Below are positions 1-5,578 of a stretch of DNA of 5,578 bases, piece after piece (the first letter of the stretch is position 1; every line of letters starts with the position of its first letter). Location: contig JADHUD010000175.1 in NCBI GenBank assembly GCA_016784705.1, positions 1 through 5,578 of the forward strand, given 5' to 3'. The position numbers were made by a program, and so were the translations under genes. The stretch comes from Spirochaetia bacterium. Its GTDB lineage: Bacteria > Spirochaetota > Spirochaetia > JABMQR01. Below the pieces are notes generated by a model. That model was not told the origin of the DNA. It saw nothing but the letters and a program-made list of their open reading frames with translations, and did not search any database.

Positions 1-857
1 AAAGGATCATAAAAAGTATCATCCTGCACTTGCAGTGCATTCCATTGATACGCTATATTAAGTGCCTCTTTGCCCTCCTCTGTCTCAATAATTTTCAGCA
101 GTGCATCAACAATTTTTTTGCGCATTTCCTGCGGCATTGATGGAATAAACTGAACTCCGTCATTGGGAATATCGGTTGTTACACCAATAATTACCACATC
201 ATCCATAACATTGGGATAGTCTGCTTCAACACGGGTTCTTGCATCAACATAGGTAGCACCTGCATCAACATCACCATTAAGCACTGCTGCTACAACTGCA
301 TCATGGCTGCCTGCATCTACAATACCCTTGAGGTCGGAATCAGGATTAACTCCTGCTGCACGCATGGTTAACATTGGAATAATCCAGCCGCTGGTTGAAA
401 GCGGATCAGGGCGCGCAAATGTTTTTCCGGCAAGATCTGCAGGAGAGTTGATCCCGCTGTCTTTTCTTGCAATCAGCTGACCATTATAGGTTGGGCTCCC
501 GTAGCGAACTGAAACAAGAGCTGCATCGGCATAACCACGCTCAGCTGCTAAAACATAGGCAAAAGTAGCAAGAGATGCCATGTGGGCTTCAGCTGGGACA
601 CTGCCCATAGCCTCTATAACACCAGCATATTCAGTAGCCACGTTTGTATCAAAATAGTAACCGGTTTCTGCATGAAGCAAATCGGCTACAGCCTGTGCTC
701 CCGCAGCAACTCTCTCCATCTCCCCGGAAGGAACAAAAGACCAGACTATGGGATTTTCTTCCGATCCAAGCGGTGCCTCTTCAGAACCTGCACCGAATAC
801 GGGCAGTGCAAAAAGAATCAATCCAACTAATACGAGCAATAAAACAAGTTTTTTCAC
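1..857 (-). CDS. PhnD-type ABC transporter periplasmic substrate-binding protein (3' end off window)
   Basis: This is a secreted binding protein of the phosphate/phosphite/phosphonate ABC-transporter family; it would capture ligand in the periplasm and pass it to an inner-membrane permease. The start is a GTG (855-857) with AAGGAGG seven bases upstream; 285 codons are visible with no stop, so only a short C-terminus is missing compared with the usual ~290-340 residues. Residues 1-22 are a type I signal peptide (MKK, Leu/Val-rich core, probable cleavage after Val-Phe-Gly) with no lipobox Cys. Family signs are the 'DPLSTSGWIIP' segment (151-161), 'AGSHDAVVAAVLNGDVDAG' (182-200) and a Tyr-Val-Asp-Ala stretch just after it, as in Phosphonate-bd domain proteins. 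Transporter ATPase and permease genes, if present, would lie beyond the left edge. Phosphonate, phosphite, phosphate or another anion cannot be told apart here, so no gene symbol is given. Confidence 0.88.
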   Translation of the reverse strand, partial: MKKLVLLLVLVGLILFALPVFGAGSEEAPLGSEENPIVWSFVPSGEMERVAAGAQAVADLLHAETGYYFDTNVATEYAGVIEAMGSVPAEAHMASLATFAYVLAAERGYADAALVSVRYGSPTYNGQLIARKDSGINSPADLAGKTFARPDPLSTSGWIIPMLTMRAAGVNPDSDLKGIVDAGSHDAVVAAVLNGDVDAGATYVDARTRVEADYPNVMDDVVIIGVTTDIPNDGVQFIPSMPQEMRKKIVDALLKIIETEEGKEALNIAYQWNALQVQDDTFYDP

Positions 858-864
858 CTAAAAG

Positions 865-871
865 CCTCCTT
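865..871 (-). promoter_or_regulatory. Shine-Dalgarno of the binding-protein gene
   Basis: AAGGAGG on the minus strand lies seven bases before the GTG at 857. It is a full-strength match and decides the GTG start: the frame has no better-placed ATG, and the signal peptide begins exactly at this codon. Confidence 0.85.
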
Positions 872-934
872 AAAAACTTTTTCCGATTTACAGACCATAT
901 CACAACGAATTGTAAAAATGACCTCTTTTCATCA

Positions 935-963
935 ATTATAACCTCCACACGGTTATCACACAA
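935..963 (-). promoter_or_regulatory. Candidate sigma-70-type promoter for the binding-protein gene
   Basis: On the minus strand a perfect -10 hexamer TATAAT (940-935) is preceded, after 17 bases, by TTGTGT (963-958), which matches three of six positions of the -35 consensus. Transcription would start near 928, giving a 5' leader of about 70 bases before the GTG at 857. The element lies in the 114-base gap after the rfbB stop, supporting separate transcription of the binding-protein gene. The weak -35 leaves room for a chance match in AT-rich sequence. Confidence 0.4.
938..956. repeat. Short inverted repeat overlapping the candidate promoter
   Basis: Six-base arms ATAACC / GGTTAT (938-943 and 951-956) flank a seven-base spacer. 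The repeat lies in the -35/-10 spacer and overlaps the -10 box, the place where a repressor operator often sits. It has no T-tract behind it and only six pairs, so it does not look like a terminator. No regulator family can be named from it. Confidence 0.3.
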
Positions 964-971
964 TGCTTTTT

Positions 972-2018
972 TCAGAAATTGTATTTTTTGAGATACCAGA
1001 TAATAGTCTTCCTTAAGCCGTCTTCAAGATCAGTTTCCGGAATCCAACCCAGCTTTTCTTTAATTTTAGCGTGATCCAGGGCATAACGTCTATCATGTCC
1101 GAGCCGATCCTTCACAAAAGTGAGCAGTCCCAGAAGTCTTTTACGGGAAAGACCTGCTTCTTCTGCCAGCATACAGCACAGCATCTGAACAAGATCTATA
1201 TTCTTAATCTCTTCTCCACTCCCCACAGCATAGGATTCCCCAGTCTCTCCTGTTTGAGCAATATTCCAGATTGCTTTAACATGATCGCCGACATACAACC
1301 ACTCTCTTACCTGCATGCCATCTCCATAGATAGGCAGTTTTTTTCCGGTAACCATACGGCTGATCATAGACGGTATCAGTTTCTCCTCATGCTGGTTCGG
1401 ACCATAATTATTTGAGCTGTAAGAGAGTGTCACAGGCAGCCCATAGGTATGGTAATACGATTTTACCAGGTGATCCGCTGCTGCTTTTGAAGCAGCATAG
1501 GGATTACGAGGCTGATAGGAAGAGACTTCGGAAAACTTGCCGGAAATCCCTAGAGAGCCAAACTCTTCATCGGTGCTTATCTGATGAAAAAGAACATCCT
1601 CTCTGCCTTTCCAATATGCCTGTGCTGTTTCCAGCAGAGAAAAAGTCCCGTTTACATTCGTCCGTACAAACCTTCCCGGATCAATTATTGAAGTATCAAC
1701 ATGGGTTTCTGCAGCAAAATGTATAACTGTATCTATTTCAAACTGCTCGAAAACGCTGAATAGAGTCTCTGGATCGTTTATATCACCCTTTTGAAAAAAG
1801 AATCTTTCATCCCCCAACAATTTCTGTGCAGAATTCAGATAATCAGTTCCGTTTCCGTTTCCGTTTCCGTTTACGTTTGCCTGGGGGGAGGCATAGGTCA
1901 GGAGATCATAGACAATAACTCTGCCGGTAAAACTGCTCTGATTTGACAGGTGATGTACAAAATTTGAACCGATAAAACCGGCTCCGCCAGTAACCAATAT
2001 GTTTTTTAATGTTCTCAT
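972..2018 (-). CDS. rfbB: dTDP-glucose 4,6-dehydratase
   Basis: This is a 348-residue extended short-chain dehydrogenase (RmlB/RfbB) that converts dTDP-glucose to dTDP-4-keto-6-deoxyglucose in the cytoplasm, the second step towards dTDP-rhamnose and other deoxysugars. Visible motifs are the NAD-binding TGGAGFIG (10-17), Asp38 after strand 2, the HFAAETHVD segment (100-108), the active-site Thr-Asp-Glu triad (149-151), the Tyr174-x3-Lys178 pair, SNNYGP (202-207), EKLIP (212-216), the YGDG..REWLYVGDH region (231-245), and GHDRRYALD (307-315). Length is normal. Differences from the common family pattern are Glu-Phe where Val-Tyr usually follows the Thr-Asp-Glu, and a (Asn-Gly)4 tract at 50-57. 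No rfbA, rfbC or rfbD lies beside it here. The ATG has only a weak AGAG upstream; see the promoter at 2026-2054. A related NDP-sugar 4,6-dehydratase is the main alternative. Confidence 0.92.
   Translation of the reverse strand: MRTLKNILVTGGAGFIGSNFVHHLSNQSSFTGRVIVYDLLTYASPQANVNGNGNGNGTDYLNSAQKLLGDERFFFQKGDINDPETLFSVFEQFEIDTVIHFAAETHVDTSIIDPGRFVRTNVNGTFSLLETAQAYWKGREDVLFHQISTDEEFGSLGISGKFSEVSSYQPRNPYAASKAAADHLVKSYYHTYGLPVTLSYSSNNYGPNQHEEKLIPSMISRMVTGKKLPIYGDGMQVREWLYVGDHVKAIWNIAQTGETGESYAVGSGEEIKNIDLVQMLCCMLAEEAGLSRKRLLGLLTFVKDRLGHDRRYALDHAKIKEKLGWIPETDLEDGLRKTIIWYLKKYNF
1848..1871 (-). repeat. In-frame hexanucleotide tandem repeat (AACGGA)4 in rfbB
   Basis: Four perfect copies of AACGGA on the coding strand encode Asn-Gly x4 at residues 50-57 of the dehydratase, directly followed by Thr-Asp. 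The same codon pair is used every time, which points to recent tandem expansion rather than selection for Asn and Gly. The tract lies after the second beta-strand, in the part of the family that normally reads Asn-Leu-Glu-Asn-Leu, so gain or loss of units would keep the frame and change a surface loop. Confidence 0.85.
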
Positions 2019-2025
2019 ATACTCT

Positions 2026-2054
2026 ATTATACATGTGTTTTTCTATTTTGTGCA
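2026..2054 (-). promoter_or_regulatory. Candidate promoter immediately before rfbB
   Basis: A perfect TATAAT preceded by TG (2031-2026; TGTATAAT, though directly abutting rather than the usual TGn spacing) has TGCACA 17 bases upstream (2054-2049), matching four of six -35 positions. Only seven bases separate TATAAT from the rfbB ATG (2018), so the expected transcription start falls at or one base before the ATG. If used, the message would be leaderless, which agrees with the lack of a good Shine-Dalgarno. The remaining gap back to the GH65-PGM stop (2102-2055) holds no clear terminator, so read-through from the upstream operon is also possible. Confidence 0.4.
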
Positions 2055-2102
2055 TAATTTTACCAGCTTTGTTCCAAAAGATTAAGACTGTTTTAACTTC
2101 TC

Positions 2103-5100
2103 TCACCCGTTTAAGAATAAATTCTCAATATCGGTTAAAGAAATCTCTGAAAGATCTGCAATATGAAGATTACAACTGCTGCCGTTCACTGAAGTTCCGA
2201 TTCCTACTGATTTCATTCCTGCAGCTTGTATGCCTTCTATTCCCGGCTGTGCATCCTCAAATCCAACACATTCATCAGGCAATAGATGTATACCTTCAGA
2301 AGCAGCAATAAATATTTCAGGATCCGGTTTTCCAAAAGCAATATCTGATACAGGTACAATAAAGTCAAAAAATTTCATTAACCCCAGTTTATCAACAATA
2401 TATCCTGCATTCCTGCTTGCAGAAGCCAAAGCAGTTTTTACCCCTATTTTTCGTAATTGAGAGAGAATTTCCTTAGTACCAGGCAGAATATCGCTATCTG
2501 AAAGATTCTCGAGCAATTCAAGATAACGTCGATTTTTTTTCTCAGTCATAACCTGAATCTCTGCTTCGTTCAGTACCCGGTTATTTACTTCAGCAATAAT
2601 CAACAGGGATTCAATTCGCGAGACACCGCGAAGCCGATGATTAATTTCTCTGTTAAAAGTCCATCCCATCCCGTCCGCTAAATATTTCCATGCCTGATAA
2701 TGATAATCATCTGTAGAGGTAATAACTCCATCTAAATCAAATACAGCCCCTTTAAATTCCGGTCCCGTTTTTACTTTCACGGGTTTATCATTAACTATAA
2801 TTTTTTTATTTCGGTGCACTACCTCAATATTTTTCTGTGTTCCCGCAGAACATGGTTTCTTGCATATGTATTCAGTCCACTGTGAATTTATCCGGATTGA
2901 AAGTAATCCGGAGCTTGTCATAAGAGAAAATTTCAATTCTTCCCAGTTGACAGGAAAAGGATGAGGATATATCCAGGGGATACCCTCTTTATACCGTAAG
3001 CCCGCAAAACCAAACACAACCATCATCCATGACCCTGCCATAGAGGCAGTATGGAGTCCTTCACTGGTATTCCCCTGCAGATCCTCAATGTCCACAAAAG
3101 CAGTGGATCGTGCATACTTTTTCCCTATATCGTCATATCCCAGTTCCAGCGCAATTATGCCCTGGATACAGGCAGAAAGAGAACTGTCTCCAGTAGTTAA
3201 CGGTTCATAATAATCAAAGTCACGTTTCTTTTGAGAAAATGAGAATTGATCATGAAGCAGCAGCAGTGAAAGAATGGTGTCTGCCTGTTTAATAACCTGA
3301 TGCCGATATATCACCAGAGGATGATAATGCAGCAGCAGCGGAAATTTCGTACGAGGAGTTTCTGAAAGGTTCCACCTTTCTCTCTCAAGAAATGCATCAT
3401 CCTGCAGATGTATGCCGAGTTCTGCATTATAGGGCAGAAACATCAGCTCAGCTGCACGGTTCCATTCTAGAGCCTCGCTCTCAGCAAGGGATATCTTAAG
3501 ATGCAGTTCTTTACTAAACTCAGGGAAGCTCTTTTCCAGCTTATAATACCAGAAGGCTGCTTTTTTCAGGTGATTGGCAGCCATGGAATTTGTGTAATAA
3601 TTATTATTGACAAGGGCTGAATACTCATCGGGGCCGGTTACTTCATTAATACAGAATTTCTCCATTTTCTGAGAATTGAAAAAGCCTAAAGATATCCACA
3701 GCCTTGCGGTCTCAAAAAGCATCTCTGCACCGCCCTCAAGCATCAGCGTCTCGTCACCGGTTATCTCAACATATTGCATTAAGCTGAAGATAATATCGGC
3801 ATTGATGTGATACTGAGCAGTTCCAGCAGGAAAATATGCTGATGCTTCCTCTCCATTTATTGTCCTCCAGGGATATAATGCCCCTTTTTCTGCCAGTTCG
3901 ACGGCTCTTTCTCTGGCATAATCCAGGATAGAAATTCGATATTTCAGCAGGCTGCGTGCTATTGCAGGGCTGGTACTTGTAAAAAAAGGCATCGCATAGA
4001 TTTCAGTATCCCAGAAATAGTGACCTTCATAACCGCTTCCCGTAAGACCTTTCGAAGAGAGGCTGGTAGTCCCGTCTTTCCCGGTCGATTGATATAACTG
4101 AAATAGATTAAAACGCAATGTTTTCTGGAATTCAGGATCACCCGAAATAATCACATCACTTGATTCCCAAAAGGTGCTGAGATTTTTTCTTTGCAGTTCT
4201 GCAAGACCGTTGTAGCCAAGATGTATTCCCGTATCAAGACTTTCCTGATACGCTGAATAGAGTTGATCTTCATACTTATTTTCATCTGTGCAATAGAAAT
4301 AAATTTTTTCAATCTCTAGCAGAGAAGAACTCTTATTAACCGTACTATCAGGTGCCGGAGAACTTATGCAATAGAATGGGGATCCATTTTCAGTTACCGG
4401 TACATCAACACATTCCTGTCCGGTTATAACTGTGAGTGCATTACCGCACAGTAACGAAAGACCGCTGTTTTTTGTCCGGAACAGTGTCTGAACAGAAAAA
4501 TACTTCTCTCTCTTTTCCTCAATCCGGGATATTTGCACCAGAGGTGAAACCTCATGAGAACTGCCGGTTCTCGGATCTCCCGTCTTATGCGGCCGGCTGG
4601 GCGGCAGGACTGTTCCTGAAAGTATAGTAACTGGATATTCTCCCTGATGTTCAATGCTGGTCCGCATAGCACCAATATTTTTATGCTGATACGATACCAA
4701 ATGTTCCCAGGTAATCCGCAGGAGATCTCCATTAGGACTCTCCCATGCAACCTCTCTGGTTAATGTACCATTCTTGAGATCAAGCTCACGGTTAAAGGAG
4801 ATTACTTTCCCTGACAGCAGAGAAAACTTATACTCACCGGAATATATTTCCACAAACCTGCAATCCGGAACATCCAGCATTTTCTGATTGAATTCAGCAT
4901 ACCCAAAAGCCCATTCACCATACACTATGGGAACACTCTCATAGAAACCATTTACAAATACTCCGGGATGGAAAGCTGGAGTTCTTTCACTGAAAAACCC
5001 CCGCAAACCAAAAAAACCATTTCCCAGCGAGAAGATACTCTCCATCTGTGCATTGGAATTTAGATCAAATGAATTTTGAGAAATTTTCCAACTATCATTG

Positions 5101-5117
5101 CTGCCTTGCAAGTGCAC
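2103..5117 (-). CDS. GH65 disaccharide phosphorylase fused to beta-phosphoglucomutase
   Basis: This is a two-enzyme fusion of 1004 residues. GH65 part: an N-terminal domain (about 10-270, with SLGNGFFGLRG at 30-40), a catalytic barrel (about 320-705) with FWDTE (368-372), TGPDEY (494-499; Glu498 is the expected general acid), NNNYYTN (504-510), KQAD (610-613) and TSEGLH (684-689), and a small C-terminal domain. Inverting GH65 phosphorylases cleave alpha-glucobioses with phosphate to beta-glucose 1-phosphate. HAD part (about 788-1004): FDLDGVI with Asp794 and Asp796, GVSR..SL with Arg834, Ser899 in ASAS, Lys930 in GKPDP, and Glu954-Asp955, all matching beta-phosphoglucomutase, which makes glucose 6-phosphate. 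The frame is open up to a TTG at 5162, but the GTG at 5117 has a near-consensus Shine-Dalgarno and overlaps the upstream stop by one base, so I take it as the start. No secretion signal, hence cytoplasmic. The sugar substrate (maltose, kojibiose, trehalose, nigerose, glucosylglycerol) is unresolved. Confidence 0.93.
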   Translation of the reverse strand: MHLQGSNDSWKISQNSFDLNSNAQMESIFSLGNGFFGLRGFFSERTPAFHPGVFVNGFYESVPIVYGEWAFGYAEFNQKMLDVPDCRFVEIYSGEYKFSLLSGKVISFNRELDLKNGTLTREVAWESPNGDLLRITWEHLVSYQHKNIGAMRTSIEHQGEYPVTILSGTVLPPSRPHKTGDPRTGSSHEVSPLVQISRIEEKREKYFSVQTLFRTKNSGLSLLCGNALTVITGQECVDVPVTENGSPFYCISSPAPDSTVNKSSSLLEIEKIYFYCTDENKYEDQLYSAYQESLDTGIHLGYNGLAELQRKNLSTFWESSDVIISGDPEFQKTLRFNLFQLYQSTGKDGTTSLSSKGLTGSGYEGHYFWDTEIYAMPFFTSTSPAIARSLLKYRISILDYARERAVELAEKGALYPWRTINGEEASAYFPAGTAQYHINADIIFSLMQYVEITGDETLMLEGGAEMLFETARLWISLGFFNSQKMEKFCINEVTGPDEYSALVNNNYYTNSMAANHLKKAAFWYYKLEKSFPEFSKELHLKISLAESEALEWNRAAELMFLPYNAELGIHLQDDAFLERERWNLSETPRTKFPLLLHYHPLVIYRHQVIKQADTILSLLLLHDQFSFSQKKRDFDYYEPLTTGDSSLSACIQGIIALELGYDDIGKKYARSTAFVDIEDLQGNTSEGLHTASMAGSWMMVVFGFAGLRYKEGIPWIYPHPFPVNWEELKFSLMTSSGLLSIRINSQWTEYICKKPCSAGTQKNIEVVHRNKKIIVNDKPVKVKTGPEFKGAVFDLDGVITSTDDYHYQAWKYLADGMGWTFNREINHRLRGVSRIESLLIIAEVNNRVLNEAEIQVMTEKKNRRYLELLENLSDSDILPGTKEILSQLRKIGVKTALASASRNAGYIVDKLGLMKFFDFIVPVSDIAFGKPDPEIFIAASEGIHLLPDECVGFEDAQPGIEGIQAAGMKSVGIGTSVNGSSCNLHIADLSEISLTDIENLFLNG

Positions 5118-5578
5118 TATTTCACCTCTTTCAACCAGAGTAAATCCCAGGGCTGCAGACAAAGATCTTTCTGATACAATTTTCCGGTAATGATATCTAT
5201 CAACTCCAGAGGTGACTTTCTAAAGTACAGATCGGCTTGTCTCATAATCTGCGGTGAGTCGGAAAAATTTGCAAGAACCAGAAGATCACCATCCACCCCG
5301 CCTCTGGCATACCCTAGAATATATCTATGTTCTTGATCAACTATTCTGCAGGATCCCATACTGAATGCAGATTCTTTTTTTCTGATTAAAAAGAGCTGCT
5401 GGATTTCCTGGAAAAGAACTGCAGCCGGTTTTTCTCTGTCTGAAAGGTTCGCAGTTGCAGCCCAGTCAAAAACTGGTCTGTGAATCCATCGGGAATCAAA
5501 ACCTTGCAGCTCTTTCTGATCAGCACCAGCAAAATGAGTATAGTCATTCAGCATTCCCAGCTCATCACCCAGATAAAG
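5117..5578 (-). CDS. Amylosucrase-type GH13 enzyme, C-terminal part (5' end off window)
   Basis: The last 153 residues of a GH13 protein are visible; the frame is open to the right edge. The segment begins LYLGDELGMLNDY and continues to DSRWIHRP (residues 28-35 of the fragment) and FDW, the pattern of amylosucrases (GH13 subfamily 4) at the end of the (beta/alpha)8 barrel. The rest, with YILGYARGG, LLVLANFSDSPQ and a final LQPWDLLWL, fits the C-terminal beta-sandwich. Amylosucrase moves glucose from sucrose onto an alpha-1,4-glucan and releases fructose; related members mostly hydrolyse sucrose. The Arg in DSRW corresponds, from memory, to the Arg that closes the sucrose pocket in the Neisseria enzyme. 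The catalytic Asp/Glu/Asp are upstream and unseen. The TAG stop (5119-5117) overlaps the next gene's GTG by one base, so both form one operon. A sucrose hydrolase or another GH13 transglucosylase is the alternative. Confidence 0.82.
   Translation of the reverse strand, partial: LYLGDELGMLNDYTHFAGADQKELQGFDSRWIHRPVFDWAATANLSDREKPAAVLFQEIQQLFLIRKKESAFSMGSCRIVDQEHRYILGYARGGVDGDLLVLANFSDSPQIMRQADLYFRKSPLELIDIITGKLYQKDLCLQPWDLLWLKEVK
5122..5131 (-). promoter_or_regulatory. Shine-Dalgarno deciding the GH65-PGM start
   Basis: AAAGAGGTGA on the minus strand matches nine of ten bases of AAGGAGGTGA. Its GAGG core is seven bases before the GTG at 5117-5115. It lies inside the last codons of the upstream amylosucrase gene (Lys-Glu-Val-Lys-stop), so ribosomes finishing that gene are placed to restart here. 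Confidence 0.8.

Noticed and set aside
781..963. 60-codon minus-strand frame across the gap before the binding-protein gene
   Set aside because: It overlaps the signal peptide region out of frame, lacks a ribosome site and ends in arbitrary sequence; the GTG frame with signal peptide explains the DNA better.
582..991. Two overlapping plus-strand frames opposite the binding-protein gene
   Set aside because: They are antisense shadows of a well-supported gene, have no ribosome site and no recognisable protein features.
2082..2096. Imperfect palindrome TTAAGACTGTTTTAA after the GH65-PGM stop, considered as terminator or operator
   Set aside because: It has only six paired positions around a mismatch, is AT-rich, and lacks a GC stem with T-tract; not distinguishable from chance.
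1906..2106. 66-codon minus-strand frame starting with GTG that overlaps the GH65-PGM stop and runs into rfbB
   Set aside because: It has no Shine-Dalgarno, overlaps rfbB by more than 110 bases in another frame, and its later part is just rfbB read out of frame (Arg/Phe/Lys-rich, no domain).
2749..2850. Internal GTG codons near the domain junction, considered as a separate start for the PGM part
   Set aside because: The only nearby GAGG is two bases from its GTG, too close to work; nothing supports independent translation of the HAD domain.
4424..4750. 108-codon minus-strand frame inside the GH65 region
   Set aside because: It is an alternative frame of the GH65 coding sequence, which is continuous and carries conserved motifs on both sides.
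1..5578. CRISPR arrays, insertion sequences, tRNA or rRNA genes
   Set aside because: No spaced direct repeats, transposase motifs, terminal inverted repeats or RNA gene sequences were seen; the only tandem repeat is the hexanucleotide in rfbB.

Overview
The window carries four genes, all on the minus strand; the plus strand shows no credible gene. Read in the direction of transcription (right to left) they are: the C-terminal end of an amylosucrase-type GH13 enzyme (cut by the right edge), a GH65 disaccharide phosphorylase fused to a beta-phosphoglucomutase, a dTDP-glucose 4,6-dehydratase (rfbB/rmlB), and a PhnD-type periplasmic substrate-binding protein (cut by the left edge).

Organism: base composition is moderate and slightly AT-rich. 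The binding protein has a type I signal peptide without a lipobox cysteine, which suggests a diderm rather than a Gram-positive. The flavour of the genes (signal-peptide end, sucrose/alpha-glucoside enzymes, sugar-nucleotide gene) would suit a spirochaete-like bacterium, but this is only an impression and no ribosomal or marker gene is present to test it.

Layout: (i) 5578-2103 is a tight carbohydrate operon. The amylosucrase stop codon shares one base with a GTG start of the GH65-PGM gene, and a near-consensus Shine-Dalgarno lies inside the end of the upstream gene, so the two are probably translationally coupled. I place the GH65-PGM start at 5117 rather than at the far end of the open frame (TTG, 5162). 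(ii) 2102-2019 is an 84-nt gap with a TATAAT promoter-like element so close to the rfbB ATG that the transcript could be leaderless. (iii) rfbB (2018-972) is intact by its motifs but has an in-frame hexanucleotide repeat encoding Asn-Gly dipeptides. (iv) 971-858 is a gap with a second promoter-like element, a small inverted repeat and a strong Shine-Dalgarno for the GTG-started binding protein.

How the genes work together: amylosucrases use sucrose to build alpha-glucan and release fructose, with side products such as maltose, turanose and trehalulose. GH65 phosphorylases split alpha-glucobioses with phosphate to give beta-glucose 1-phosphate, and the fused PGM domain can turn that into glucose 6-phosphate for glycolysis. 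This is a coherent sucrose/alpha-glucoside route. The dehydratase (deoxysugar/envelope polysaccharide) and the phosphonate/phosphate-type binding protein look like separate transcription units with no obvious metabolic link. The most notable item is the GH65-PGM fusion coupled to an amylosucrase; I do not see a wholly new system.
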